From assembly GCF_028745515.1 (NCBI RefSeq), contig NZ_JAQZSG010000001.1, forward strand, positions 248,001 to 312,000: a DNA stretch of 64,000 nt, in the 5' to 3' direction. The number at the start of each line of letters is the position of its first letter. The first letter of the stretch is position 1. The notes beneath the pieces are model-generated. The model was not told the origin of the DNA, made no database searches, and saw only the letters and a program-made list of their open reading frames with translations. Positions 36,807 to 45,246 of this stretch are shown here, in pieces. The stretch is from Paenibacillus thermotolerans. GTDB lineage: Bacteria; Bacillota; Bacilli; Paenibacillales; YIM-B00363. Made by a program: the position numbers and the translations under genes.

Positions 36807-36812
36807 ATTGTA
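36807..36812 (-). promoter_or_regulatory. Extended -10 promoter of smc
   Basis: Minus strand TGCTACAAT about 20 bases before the smc start. No good -35 was found, but the TGN extension supports it. It lies downstream of the repeat array, so the repeats precede smc transcription. Confidence 0.5.
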
Positions 36813-36949
36813 GCACAAAAGGAAACCGGGCCGCATTCTTTTTGCGCTTTGAGCCGGGGGATATGTTCGGAAACGTCGGTGAAAATGGAAACCTTCTCTT
36901 GGGAAGCAGGTACCACAAATAAGCGCTTCCCTTCGTCGGTGGTTCCTGC

Positions 36950-37135
36950 ACGGTTTGTACCAAGTTCCGGTGCTAACTCCCGCACTCTCGGACGCAGCGC
37001 CTTGGTTAGTACCAAATTCTGGTGCTAACTCCTGCACTCTCCGGCGTAACACCCATGTTAGCACCAAGTTTTGGTACTAACTTACCGGTATCCGCACTCG
37101 GCGACACGGCTAGCGCCAAATTTTGGCACTAGTTT
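36950..37135 (+). repeat. Four 52-bp palindromic repeats, family D (smc-rnc gap)
   Basis: 25-base palindromic cores of the type GTTAGTACC...GGTGCTAAC begin at 36953, 37005, 37057 and 37109, exactly 52 bp apart. The fourth core carries two compensatory base-pair changes (A-T to G-C at stem position 7, T-A to C-G at position 2). The 36813-36949 stretch holds only a GGGAAGC/GCTTCCC inverted repeat (36901-36931), perhaps a decayed unit. No gene is seen. Confidence 0.93.
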
Positions 37136-37167
37136 CATTTTCCCTTATACGATCGAGTCACTCAACA

Positions 37168-37330
37168 ATGGAAGATTCCGTGGAAGCAGCTACTTTGTCG
37201 GTGTGAGGTGCTGCAGCGGAAGATCGTTCCGTTCGAGGCGGTCGATCATGCGGTGCGGCTCAGAGCAACGGAACTAGGTTCCGTTGGAAGCAGCTACTTG
37301 CCGGTGTAAGGTGCTGCATCGGATTCCCCC
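37168..37330 (-). repeat. Family A palindromic repeats, inverted copy (smc-rnc gap)
   Basis: Reverse-oriented relatives of the 20.4-20.8 kb array: palindromes centred near 37174, 37224 and 37276, with a remnant near 37327. Stems CGGAA/TTCCG and AACGGAAC/GTTCCGTT are kept while the loops differ from the other locus. The centres continue the 52-bp register of the family D units at 36965-37121. Shared inter-core text includes GAGGCGGTCGATCATGCGG. Confidence 0.9.
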
Positions 37331-37340
37331 AACTCAGCAC

Positions 37341-37404
37341 AAAAGCCGCGGCCGAGGCACCTGACTAAGGGATTTGCTCCCCTTGCTCAGCCTCAACCGC
37401 GGCT
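37341..37404 (-). terminator. Terminator after rnc, with a family B-like insert
   Basis: Minus strand AGCCGCGG-GAGGC (from 37404) pairs with GCCTC-CCGCGGCT followed by TTTTG. The loop contains an AAGGGA/TCCCCTT palindrome whose flanks resemble the first family B unit (CTCA...CCTCAA...CCG). Confidence 0.65.
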
Positions 37405-37412
37405 CGCATACG

Positions 37413-38144
37413 CTACCGCTTCTTACCCAAGGAAGACGAAGATGCCGACGAGGACGCGCCCAGACGCTCCAGCGCCTCCGCGGCTGCCTCCTGCTCGGCG
37501 TCCTTCTTCGTCCGCCCGACGCCGCGGCCCAGCGCCTGCCCGTTCAAACGGGCTTCGATCACGAACTCCCGCTCGTTCGCCGGACCGCGCTCCTCCACGA
37601 CCGCATACTCGATCGTGCCGAGCGCTTCGTGCTGTACCCGCTCGTGCAGGCGCGACTTGGCGTCGATCACTCCCCGAGCCACGTACGACTCGATTTCGGG
37701 AAACATGTGCGCCGCCAAAAACCGCTGCACCGCTTCCCAGCCCGCGTCCAAATATATCGCGCCTACAAGCGCCTCGAACAAATCCGCGAGCAGCGAAGCC
37801 CGGCTCCGCCCGCCGGACAGCTCCTCGCCGCGGCCCAGCAGCGCATACGAACCAAGCGAAAGCCGGACAGCCAGCTTGCTGAGCGCGCCTTCGCGCACGA
37901 TCGCCGCCCGCACGAACGTAAGCTTGCCTTCCGGCCAAGCAGGGTACGTGCGGAACAAGTAATCCGCAACCGCCAGCTGCAGCACGGCGTCGCCCAAATA
38001 CTCGAGCCGTTCGTTATGCGTCGCGTCCCGATGCTCGTTAACATAAGACGAATGAGTGAAAGCCTCGCGCAGCAGCGCACCGTTCACAAATCGAATATGC
38101 AGTTCGCTTTGCAGCCGTTCCCAATCGCCCGCAGTCGCAGTCAT
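37413..38144 (-). CDS. rnc: Ribonuclease III
   Basis: 243 residues: RNase III domain with 'AFTHSSYVNEHRDATHNERLEYLGDAVLQL' (the conserved ERLEFLGD-type metal site) and 'DLFEALVGAIYLDAGWE', then a C-terminal dsRNA-binding domain with 'GQALGRGVGRTKKDAEQEAAAEAL'. It processes rRNA precursors and structured mRNAs. It lies between fabF and smc as in Bacillus. Confidence 0.97.
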   Translation of the reverse strand: MTATAGDWERLQSELHIRFVNGALLREAFTHSSYVNEHRDATHNERLEYLGDAVLQLAVADYLFRTYPAWPEGKLTFVRAAIVREGALSKLAVRLSLGSYALLGRGEELSGGRSRASLLADLFEALVGAIYLDAGWEAVQRFLAAHMFPEIESYVARGVIDAKSRLHERVQHEALGTIEYAVVEERGPANEREFVIEARLNGQALGRGVGRTKKDAEQEAAAEALERLGASSSASSSSLGKKR

Positions 38145-38154
38145 CGCAATCCCT

Positions 38155-39393
38155 TTACCCCTCGAACTTTTTCAAAATGATCGTTGCATTATGTCCGCCG
38201 AAGCCGAACGAATTGGACAACACGACGTTCAAATCCGCCTTGCGCGGCTTGTTCGGCACATAGTCCAGGTCGCACTTCGGATCTTGATTTTCCAAGTTGA
38301 TCGTCGGCGGAATGACCCCGTTCACAAGCGCCAAGCCGCAAATAACGGCCTCGACGCCGCCGGCTGCGCCAAGCAAATGGCCCGTCATCGACTTGGTCGA
38401 GGAAACCGCAAGCTTGTACGCATGATCGCCGAACGCTTCCTTAATCGCCTTCGTCTCGGAAATGTCGCCTACCGGCGTAGAAGTGCCGTGCGCATTAATA
38501 TAATCGACGTCCTCCGGCGCGAGCCCCGCGTCGTTCAGCGCCTTCTTCATGCAGCGCGCCGCCCCGTTCGGATCCGGATCGGTCATATGGTGCGCGTCGC
38601 CGCTCATCCCGTAGCCGATCACCTCGGCGTAAATGCGCGCGCCGCGCTTTTGCGCATGCTCCAGCGTCTCAAGGATGAGCACGCCCGCGCCTTCGCCCAT
38701 GACGAAGCCGTCGCGGTCGACATCGTACGGACGGCTTGCCCGCTCGGGCTCGTCGTTGCGGGTCGACATCGCGCGCATCGCGCTGAAGCCGGCCAGCCCC
38801 GTCGGGCGAATCGTCGCTTCCGCGCCGCCGCAAATCATAACGTCCGCTTCGCCGGACTGCAGCAAGCGCATCGAATCGCCGATCGTATGCGACCCCGTTG
38901 CGCAGGCCGTTACGGTCGTCGTGTTCGGGCCTTTGGCGCCGGTTAAAATCGACACTTGTCCCGACGCCATGTTCGCGATCATCATCGGAATGAAGAACGG
39001 CGACACCCGCTTCGGACCTTTCTCGAGCAGCACCTTGTGCTGTTCCTCCCATGTGCCGAGACCGCCGATGCCGGAGCCGATATACACGCCCGCACGCTCA
39101 GGGTCCATATCTTCCCGAATGTTCAGGTTCGCATCCTTCAGCGCAAGCTGGGTGGCCGCAACCGCAAATTGCACGTAACGGTCCATGCGGCGCGCTTCCT
39201 TCTTGTCCATGTACTCTTCGGGGTTCCAGTTTTTAATTTCTGCCGCTATATGCGTCGGGTATTCGCTTACATCGAACGCTTCGATGTGCGACACCCCGGA
39301 TTTTCCTTCCATCAAATTGTTCCAAAACGTATCCAAATCGCGTCCGAGCGACGTAATGGCGCTCATCCCCGTAATGACCACTCGATGCTTCAC
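38155..39393 (-). CDS. fabF: 3-oxoacyl-ACP synthase II FabF
   Basis: 412 residues (B. subtilis FabF is about 413). The active-site Cys is in '[16 protein letters not shown]', and the two His are in '[12 protein letters not shown]' and '[14 protein letters not shown]'. It elongates acyl-ACP with malonyl-ACP. Longer readings start upstream, but AGGTGG lies five bases before the GTG at 39393, giving [10 protein letters not shown], the family N-terminus. It is the last gene of the fapR-to-fabF group. Confidence 0.97.
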   Translation of the reverse strand: MKHRVVITGMSAITSLGRDLDTFWNNLMEGKSGVSHIEAFDVSEYPTHIAAEIKNWNPEEYMDKKEARRMDRYVQFAVAATQLALKDANLNIREDMDPERAGVYIGSGIGGLGTWEEQHKVLLEKGPKRVSPFFIPMMIANMASGQVSILTGAKGPNTTTVTACATGSHTIGDSMRLLQSGEADVMICGGAEATIRPTGLAGFSAMRAMSTRNDEPERASRPYDVDRDGFVMGEGAGVLILETLEHAQKRGARIYAEVIGYGMSGDAHHMTDPDPNGAARCMKKALNDAGLAPEDVDYINAHGTSTPVGDISETKAIKEAFGDHAYKLAVSSTKSMTGHLLGAAGGVEAVICGLALVNGVIPPTINLENQDPKCDLDYVPNKPRKADLNVVLSNSFGFGGHNATIILKKFEG

Positions 39394-39519
39394 AGGACCC
39401 ACCTCAATTAAGAAACAGTTATTGTAGTCAACCATTCTATTAACAAACGATAACACCGTTTATGTTTTTCTCAAGCTTTCAGTGAAAGGAATGCCCTGAA
39501 GGAACGGTAGAAGTGGAGA

Positions 39520-39546
39520 GGTCCCGTTCCTTGCGAAAACGGGACC
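39520..39546 (-). other. Hairpin between acpP and fabF
   Basis: A 9-bp perfect stem GGTCCCGTT/AACGGGACC with a nine-base loop. There is no T-run. It could attenuate or stabilise, helping acpP to be made in excess over fabF. Confidence 0.6.
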
Positions 39547-39559
39547 CGAATGCTCCATC

Positions 39560-39793
39560 TTACGTATGAGATTGTATGTAATTCACTACTTCTCCCACCG
39601 TAGTGATCTTCTCCGCATCCTCATCGGAGATTTCCATATCAAATTCATCTTCCAGTTCCATTACCAATTCGACGACATCAAGAGAGTCGGCGCCCAAGTC
39701 CTCCTTGAAAGAAGCTTCAAGCGTTACTTCGGCCTCGTCAACTCCAAGGCGGTCGACGATAATTTTTTTCACACGTTCGAAAACGTCGGACAT
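39560..39793 (-). CDS. acpP: Acyl carrier protein AcpP
   Basis: 77 residues, highly acidic. The phosphopantetheine Ser is in '[21 protein letters not shown]'. It carries the growing fatty acyl chain. AGGTG precedes the ATG at 39793 ([12 protein letters not shown]). It lies between fabG and fabF, the widely conserved order. Confidence 0.98.
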   Translation of the reverse strand: MSDVFERVKKIIVDRLGVDEAEVTLEASFKEDLGADSLDVVELVMELEDEFDMEISDEDAEKITTVGEVVNYIQSHT

Positions 39794-39883
39794 CCGGTTC
39801 ACCTCCTCTACGTATTATACGAAAACCATCGCCAAAATGCCACAGCATGTCCTGTTATATACAGACTATGCGGAACTGCGGTC

Positions 39884-40627
39884 TTACATGTACATTCCGC
39901 CGTCGACATGCAGCGTCTGTCCGGTCATATACGCGGCGTCCTCGGAAGCGAGGAACCGCACCGCTTTCGCCACCGATTCCGGCTTGCCGAACGCGGCGAG
40001 CGGAATTTGCTTCAGCATCGCGTCCTTCATCTCTTGCGTCAGCTTATCCGTCATGTCCGTTTCGATAAAGCCCGGCGCAACGGCGTTTACGGTAATATTC
40101 CGGGAAGCGAGCTCGCGCGCGACGGACTTCGTCATCCCGATGACGCCGGCTTTGGCGGCGACATAGTTCGCCTGGCCCGCATTGCCGAGCGCGCCGACGA
40201 CGGAGGAAATATTGATGATCCGGCCGCCGCGCTGCTTCATCATCGGGCGCGTAACCGCCTTGATGCAATTGAAGACGCCTTTCAGGTTCGTATTAATAAC
40301 GTCGTCAAACTCTTCTTCCTTCATTCGCATGAGCAAATTGTCGCGCGTAATGCCCGCGTTGTTGACCAAAATATCGATTTTGCCGAAACGCTCCAGCGTA
40401 ACCGACACCATATCGTCCACTTGAGCCGCATCGCCGACATTCGCCTTGATGGCAAACGCTTTGCGTCCCATCGCTTCGATGGCCGCCACCACCTCTTGCG
40501 CCGCGGCTTCGTTGCCCGCGTAATTGACGGCAACGTCCGCGCCCGCGCCGGCAAGCTCCAGCGCAATCGCCCTGCCGATTCCTCTCGATGCGCCGGTGAC
40601 CAGCGCCGTTTTTCCTTCGAGCAGCAT
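39884..40627 (-). CDS. fabG: 3-oxoacyl-ACP reductase FabG
   Basis: 247 residues, short-chain dehydrogenase: [20 protein letters not shown], '[24 protein letters not shown]' (Ser-Tyr-Lys triad). It is the NADPH-dependent second step of elongation. GGAGAGGTG precedes the ATG at 40627; the GTG three codons upstream is part of the ribosome site itself. Confidence 0.98.
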   Translation of the reverse strand: MLLEGKTALVTGASRGIGRAIALELAGAGADVAVNYAGNEAAAQEVVAAIEAMGRKAFAIKANVGDAAQVDDMVSVTLERFGKIDILVNNAGITRDNLLMRMKEEEFDDVINTNLKGVFNCIKAVTRPMMKQRGGRIINISSVVGALGNAGQANYVAAKAGVIGMTKSVARELASRNITVNAVAPGFIETDMTDKLTQEMKDAMLKQIPLAAFGKPESVAKAVRFLASEDAAYMTGQTLHVDGGMYM

Positions 40628-40648
40628 TCGCTTCACCTCTCCTTAGCG

Positions 40649-41593
40649 CTATAGCAATGCGGGTACCGCTTCTCTCGCGGCTTCCACGCTGTTAACGGAA
40701 ATCGTGCGGACGTCTTTGCTGATTTTCTTAATAAGTCCCGCCAGCACGGAACCCGGACCGAACTCTACGAACGTATCGACGCCGAGCTCGATCATCTTCA
40801 TTACACTGTCTTCCCACAATACGGGAGAATACACTTGGCGGACGAGCAGCCCGCGAATTTCCGACGCATCGCCGGTTACCTCCGCCGTTACGTTAGCGAT
40901 GAGAGGTACGGACGGCGCTCCAACGGCTGCGCTCCCGAGAAGCTCGCCCAGCCGCTCGGACGCCGGTCTCATTAGCGACGAATGAAACGGCCCGCTTACT
41001 TCCAGCGGAATGACCCGCTTCGCGCCGGCTTCTTTGCCCCGCGCGGCGAGCGCTTCTACGCCTTCCCGCGTTCCGGACACGACGATTTGTCCCGGGCAGT
41101 TCAAATTCGCCAGCTCCACGAGACCCGTCTCCGCGCTGACCGCACGGCAAAGCTCGCCGAGCGTTTCGCGCTCCGCCCCGAGCACGGCCGCCATCGCGCC
41201 GCGCCCTCCCGGAACCGCTTCTTCCATAAACCGGCCGCGCATATGCACAAGACGAGCGGCTTCGCTCGCTTCCAGCGCTCCTGCCGCAGCAAGCGCCGTC
41301 CACTCGCCGAGACTATGACCGGCAACGTAATCCGGCCGAGCATCGGCGCCGCCGGCCGCTTTGAAAGCATGCAAGTAAGCGAGGCTTGTCGTCAGCAGCG
41401 CCGGCTGCGTATTGGCTGTCATCTTCAGCTCCGCTTCCGGCCCTTCGAATGCGATGCGCGACAGCTCGAAGCCTACGGCCGAATCCGCCGCTTCATACAA
41501 CCGCTTCGCCGCCTCAACATCCGTCCAAGCGTCCTTCCCCATGCCGACGGTTTGCGCGCCTTGGCCGGGAAATACCCATGCCGTCTTACCCAT
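40649..41593 (-). CDS. fabD: Malonyl-CoA:ACP transacylase FabD
   Basis: 314 residues: 'VFPGQGAQTVGMGKD', the nucleophile elbow 'VAGHSLGEWTALAAAGAL', the catalytic His in 'SGPFHSSLMRPA', and 'FVEFGPGSVLAGLIKK'. It loads malonyl groups onto ACP. The gene lies between fabH and fabG. Confidence 0.97.
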   Translation of the reverse strand: MGKTAWVFPGQGAQTVGMGKDAWTDVEAAKRLYEAADSAVGFELSRIAFEGPEAELKMTANTQPALLTTSLAYLHAFKAAGGADARPDYVAGHSLGEWTALAAAGALEASEAARLVHMRGRFMEEAVPGGRGAMAAVLGAERETLGELCRAVSAETGLVELANLNCPGQIVVSGTREGVEALAARGKEAGAKRVIPLEVSGPFHSSLMRPASERLGELLGSAAVGAPSVPLIANVTAEVTGDASEIRGLLVRQVYSPVLWEDSVMKMIELGVDTFVEFGPGSVLAGLIKKISKDVRTISVNSVEAAREAVPALL

Positions 41594-41637
41594 CTGATCC
41601 GCTCCCTATTTCTTTTCTTTATCGAGAAAATCCTCTT

Positions 41638-42627
41638 TTACCAGGTCAAAACCGCTCCGCCCCACGTCAATCCGCCGCCGAAGCCGACGAGCACGACGGT
41701 GTCGCCTTCCTTCACGCGTCCTTCCTCAACCGCCTCGGCAAGCGCAATCGGGATCGTCGCCGCGGAAATATTGCCGTACTTATTGACGTTGATCATGACC
41801 TGTTCTTCCGTTAGCCCCAGCTTTTCCATTGCGGCGTGAATGATGCGAATATTCGCTTGATGTGGAACGAGCAGATTAATGTCTTCTTTTGTTTTGCCCG
41901 CCTTGGCAAGCACGCTTTCCGTGAGCGTATCCATAATGCGAACGGCGAATTTGAACACTTCGCGTCCGTTCTGCCATATGTGCTTCGTCATTCCCTCCGG
42001 CAAATCCTCCTCCGTCGGGTAGCGCGAGCCGCCTACGCAGCCGCCGCGCAGCAGCATGCCGCCGGTGCCGTCAGCCCCGAGCTCGAACGCCTCGAAGCCG
42101 TGCCCTTCCTTCGCCGGACCGAGCACGACGGCGCCTGCGCCGTCTCCGAACAGAACGCAAGTGTTGCGGTCCGTGTAATCGGTCACGCGGGAGAGCACCT
42201 CGGAGCCCACGACAAGCACATAATCGTACATGCCGGAAGCGATGAAATTCGCTCCGTTGGCGATGCCGTATACAAAGCCCGAACATGCGGCGGACAAGTC
42301 GAACGCCGCCGCTTTCTTCGCGCCGAGCTTCTCTTGAAGAATGCAGGAAGTCGAAGGGCACGCGACGTCGGGCGTCATCGTCGAGACGATGATGAGGCCG
42401 AGCTGATCCGCCGAAATTCCCGCCCTCTCCAATGCCTTCAGAGAAGCCTCATAAGCGAGGTCCGACGTCGCCTCTTGCGCCGAAGCGATCCGGCGTTCCT
42501 TGATGCCCGTCCGGGTCGTGATCCATTCGTCGTTCGTTTCGACCATTTTTTCCAAGTCTTGATTTGTCAGCACGCGTTCGGGAACATATTTCCCCGTACC
42601 GATAATACCGACGCGTCTTCCTATCAT
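41638..42627 (-). CDS. fabH: 3-oxoacyl-ACP synthase III FabH
   Basis: 329 residues: the active-site Cys in 'FDLSAACSGFVYGIANG', His in 'LVPHQANIRIIHA', Asn in 'INVNKYGNISAATIP'. It starts fatty-acid synthesis from (branched) acyl-CoA and malonyl-ACP. In B. subtilis fabH genes lie outside the fapR operon; here the gene sits between plsX and fabD, so the whole condensing set is under one operator. Confidence 0.97.
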   Translation of the reverse strand: MIGRRVGIIGTGKYVPERVLTNQDLEKMVETNDEWITTRTGIKERRIASAQEATSDLAYEASLKALERAGISADQLGLIIVSTMTPDVACPSTSCILQEKLGAKKAAAFDLSAACSGFVYGIANGANFIASGMYDYVLVVGSEVLSRVTDYTDRNTCVLFGDGAGAVVLGPAKEGHGFEAFELGADGTGGMLLRGGCVGGSRYPTEEDLPEGMTKHIWQNGREVFKFAVRIMDTLTESVLAKAGKTKEDINLLVPHQANIRIIHAAMEKLGLTEEQVMINVNKYGNISAATIPIALAEAVEEGRVKEGDTVVLVGFGGGLTWGGAVLTW

Positions 42628-42630
42628 GAT

Positions 42631-43629
42631 TTACCGATCCCCTTTCCCGAGTTCCGCCGCAATGGCACCCACTATGTTGTTAGAAAGCACAAGTCTCGTC
42701 TGGCGAACGGCGTTTTTGACCGCACGTGCGTCGCTGGAGCCGTGCATCTTCATGACGGCGCCGGAGAGGCCGAGCATCGGCGCGGATCCGTGCTCCTTAT
42801 AATCGAGCTTATTTTTGAAGGCTCGCAGTCCGGGGCTGAGCACCGCGGCTGCAAGCTTCGTCATGAAGCTGCGGGTAAATTCAGCTTTAAGCGCGGAGAA
42901 AACCGTGGATGCCGTTCCCTCGAGCGCCTTCAGCATGACGTTGCCGGCGAAGCCGTCGCAAACGAGCACGTCGCAGACGCCTTTAAGCACATCTCTCGCC
43001 TCGACGTTGCCGACGAAACGAATCGGCGCCTCCTCCAGCAGCGGGTATGCAGCCTTCGTCATTTCGTTCCCTTTGCCGGACTCCGTGCCGACGTTGAGCA
43101 AGCCGACGCGCGGCTCGGCGATGCCGTGAACCTTGCTGCGGTAAATCGAGCCCATCACCGCATACTGCCTTAATTGTTCCGGCGTCGCATCCATGTTGGC
43201 GCCGAGATCGAGCGCCAGCATGCCGGTTCCGTCCATCGTCGGAATCATCGGCGCCAGCGCGGGGCGTTCGATGCCCGGCAGCCGGCCGACGACCAGCAAG
43301 CCGGACGCCATCAATGCGCCGGTATTTCCTGCCGAGATAAAAGCGTCGGCTTCTCCGTCGCGAACCATCGCCGCCGCGACAACCATCGAGGAATCTTTCT
43401 TCCTTCGTACGGCGCGCACCGGCTCTTCGTCTGTCGCGATTACTTCCGCGGCGTGGCGGACTTGAATGTTCGCCGGCGCCCCCGCCGCCTCAAGCAGCGG
43501 CTTGATGCGCCGCTCGTCTCCCACAAGCGTCAGCGCCGTATCCGGCCATTCCTTCGCGGCGGCAACCGCGCCTTCCACGACCGCTTCGGGGGCGTGATCC
43601 CCGCCGAACGCGTCAACCGATATCCGCAT
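42631..43629 (-). CDS. plsX: Phosphate acyltransferase PlsX
   Basis: 332 residues: '[22 protein letters not shown]', '[19 protein letters not shown]'-like segment '[18 protein letters not shown]', '[18 protein letters not shown]', '[19 protein letters not shown]'. It makes acyl-phosphate from acyl-ACP for phospholipid synthesis. The start overlaps the end of fapR by 17 bases, with GAGGAG upstream. Confidence 0.97.
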   Translation of the reverse strand: MRISVDAFGGDHAPEAVVEGAVAAAKEWPDTALTLVGDERRIKPLLEAAGAPANIQVRHAAEVIATDEEPVRAVRRKKDSSMVVAAAMVRDGEADAFISAGNTGALMASGLLVVGRLPGIERPALAPMIPTMDGTGMLALDLGANMDATPEQLRQYAVMGSIYRSKVHGIAEPRVGLLNVGTESGKGNEMTKAAYPLLEEAPIRFVGNVEARDVLKGVCDVLVCDGFAGNVMLKALEGTASTVFSALKAEFTRSFMTKLAAAVLSPGLRAFKNKLDYKEHGSAPMLGLSGAVMKMHGSSDARAVKNAVRQTRLVLSNNIVGAIAAELGKGDR

Positions 43630-44209
43630 CTTTCGTAGCTCCTCTCATGCCCGCCGTTTTCCCGGATCGGTATATGACGAAGTGGCCCTGAAACACCAAT
43701 TCGTCCCCTACATATGTAAATAACTCCACTTTCGCCTTCCCTTTGTCCCCGGGCGCCGAACGAACATATGCCTTGGCGATGCAGCGTTCCCCGAGCTTGA
43801 CGGACCGGATAAATCGAATGTCCGCCGATGCCGTAAGCGCCACCTCGTCATTGATGACCGCGACCGCAAGCGAGTTGGCCTGCGCGAATATATGATGCCC
43901 GCGGGCGATTTTCGTACGGGAAAACACGTGCTCCTTGCCGATCTCCATAATCGAAATGCCGGACTTGTCGAGCTGGAGATCGATCACTTCCCCGATGACT
44001 TCGTCCATCGGGAGCGATCTGGCGACGCCTTGGGATTCGGCCGCCATACTCTTTATTCTTTCCCTAACCTCGGGAATGCCAAGCTCCATTCGATCGAGCC
44101 GCACCGTCTGAATGCTGACCCCGAACTGCAGCGACAATTCTTCGTCGGTTACGAAAGGGTTTGCCGTAATTCGTTCCTTCAACCGTTCCTGTCTTACCGG
44201 TTTCGGCAA
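43613..44209 (-). CDS. fapR: Malonyl-CoA-responsive lipid repressor FapR
   Basis: 198 residues: an N-terminal DeoR-like HTH ('[25 protein letters not shown]'), a linker helix, and a C-terminal hot-dog fold that binds malonyl-CoA ('[33 protein letters not shown]'). It represses fatty-acid and phospholipid genes. The first codon is TTG at 44209 with a rather distant GGAGG, so the start is less certain than the identity. Its own promoter carries a FapR operator. Confidence 0.96.
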   Translation of the reverse strand: MPKPVRQERLKERITANPFVTDEELSLQFGVSIQTVRLDRMELGIPEVRERIKSMAAESQGVARSLPMDEVIGEVIDLQLDKSGISIMEIGKEHVFSRTKIARGHHIFAQANSLAVAVINDEVALTASADIRFIRSVKLGERCIAKAYVRSAPGDKGKAKVELFTYVGDELVFQGHFVIYRSGKTAGMRGATKDADIG

Positions 44210-44246
44210 TCGCTCGATGGGGACCGCCTCCTAAGCCGCATCTGAT

Positions 44247-44297
44247 TTAGTACCAAGTCCTAATACTAGTATATAGTAGTTGGTCAGTATATGACAA
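44247..44297 (-). promoter_or_regulatory. fapR operon promoter with FapR operator
   Basis: Minus strand TTGTCA (44292-44297), 18-base spacer, TATACT (44268-44273). From the -10 onward the sequence TATATACTAGTATTAG and then GAC..GGTACTAAAT follows the published B. subtilis FapR site (TATATACTACTATTAGTACC...) closely. The 17-bp palindrome-like core TTAGTACCAAGTCCTAA is at 44247-44263. Repression would block the whole lipid operon, relieved by malonyl-CoA. Confidence 0.85.
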
Positions 44298-44326
44298 CAA
44301 AAAAAGCATCTTCGCTTGGAAGATGC
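44298..44326 (-). terminator. Rho-independent terminator after rpmF
   Basis: Minus strand GCATCTTC/GAAGATGC with a five-base loop, followed by eight T. It ends directly at the fapR -35 box, so yceD-rpmF and the lipid operon are insulated from each other. Confidence 0.9.
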
Positions 44327-44341
44327 TTTCCGTTCGTTTCA

Positions 44342-44518
44342 TTAGCCTTGCTTCACGATATCGCGCGATTTATAAGTTCCGCACACTTTGCATACGTGAT
44401 GGGCCAATTTCAATTCGCCGCAATTGTCGCATTTGACCATGCCCGGGACTTCCAGTTTGAAATGGGTCCGGCGCTTGTTCTTGCGCTGCTTGGACGTTTT
44501 CGTAAATGGTACTGCCAT
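44342..44518 (-). CDS. rpmF: 50S ribosomal protein L32
   Basis: 58 residues: '[23 protein letters not shown]', zinc ribbon '[25 protein letters not shown]' (four Cys, zinc-binding form). AAGGAGGTG precedes the ATG at 44518. It is co-transcribed with yceD, the usual pairing. Confidence 0.98.
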   Translation of the reverse strand: MAVPFTKTSKQRKNKRRTHFKLEVPGMVKCDNCGELKLAHHVCKVCGTYKSRDIVKQG

Positions 44519-44554
44519 GTTCCCACCTCCTTGCAAGAGTGCTCTTTAATCTCG

Positions 44555-45049
44555 TTATTGTTTAAAAAAATCTTTCAAACCCGCTAAGCGAGGATCGATG
44601 CTTTCGTGTGCGCAATTGCACGAATGCGTATTGCGATCCGTCCCGCAGACGGGACAAAGACCTTTGCAATCCGCGCTGCAGACGGGTGCATAAGGCAACT
44701 GCACCAGCAGCGATTCCTGCAAGTAGGGCATTACATCCACGCGCTCGTCGTCCACCAGGTGAATATCTTCGTCCTTGTCGGCGATGCTGCGCTGCTGCGT
44801 AAACATCTCGTCAATCGGAAACGACTGCCGCTCGGTGAACTTCTTCAAACATTTGGAGCAGACGATGTTCATCGCTGCCGTGAGCGTACCCGTTACCTTC
44901 GCCGCTCCGGCGTCCCATTCCGCCGACAAATCGGCGACCACGGGCTGCTCGAATCGAATGCCGTCGCTTTCCAAGTCCGGCATTACGAATGCTCCGTGAA
45001 GCTCCAGCGGGCCGTCTCTTCCTGCCAGCTCGCGTAAATTCACGATCAC
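44555..45049 (-). CDS. yceD: YceD/DUF177-family protein (YlbN)
   Basis: 164 residues: a beta-rich core with 'MNIVCSKCLKKF' and a C-terminal Cys-rich metal site ('CSADCKGLCPVCGTDRNTHSCNC'). The family is linked to 23S rRNA accumulation and is nearly always next to rpmF. The longest frame begins with TTG inside the promoter; GGGGTG lies eight bases before the GTG at 45049, so that start is used. Confidence 0.92.
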   Translation of the reverse strand: MIVNLRELAGRDGPLELHGAFVMPDLESDGIRFEQPVVADLSAEWDAGAAKVTGTLTAAMNIVCSKCLKKFTERQSFPIDEMFTQQRSIADKDEDIHLVDDERVDVMPYLQESLLVQLPYAPVCSADCKGLCPVCGTDRNTHSCNCAHESIDPRLAGLKDFFKQ

Positions 45050-45078
45050 GTAGTTATCACCCCAAACAAACAAAGACT

Positions 45079-45108
45079 ATTATATCCATTCATTTTGCTC
45101 TTTGTCAA
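45079..45108 (-). promoter_or_regulatory. Consensus sigma-A promoter of yceD-rpmF
   Basis: Minus strand TTGACA (45103-45108) and TATAAT (45079-45084), both perfect, with an 18-base spacer. It diverges from the phoX regulatory region. Confidence 0.9.
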
Positions 45109-45153
45109 CATAAAGTATGTAGTTCAAAAGGTTCTATTATTACCGGAACGAAT

Positions 45154-45192
45154 TTTACAATCTTTTAAATTGCAGTTAACGTCGGGTTAACA
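45154..45192 (+). promoter_or_regulatory. Four-repeat PhoP box upstream of phoX
   Basis: TTTACA, TTAAAT, TTAACG and TTAACA start at 45154, 45165, 45176 and 45187, each 11 bases apart (six-base repeat, five-base spacer). This is the arrangement of Bacillus PhoP sites (TT(A/C/T)ACA repeats). A plausible -10 (CATTAT) lies near 45220, and AAGGAG is at 45233. Phosphate starvation would activate phoX-tatA-tatC. Confidence 0.85.
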
Positions 45193-45246
45193 ATGCTCCT
45201 TCATGCTGGACATGAAATTCATTATACCTTGTAAGGAGCGTATGTA

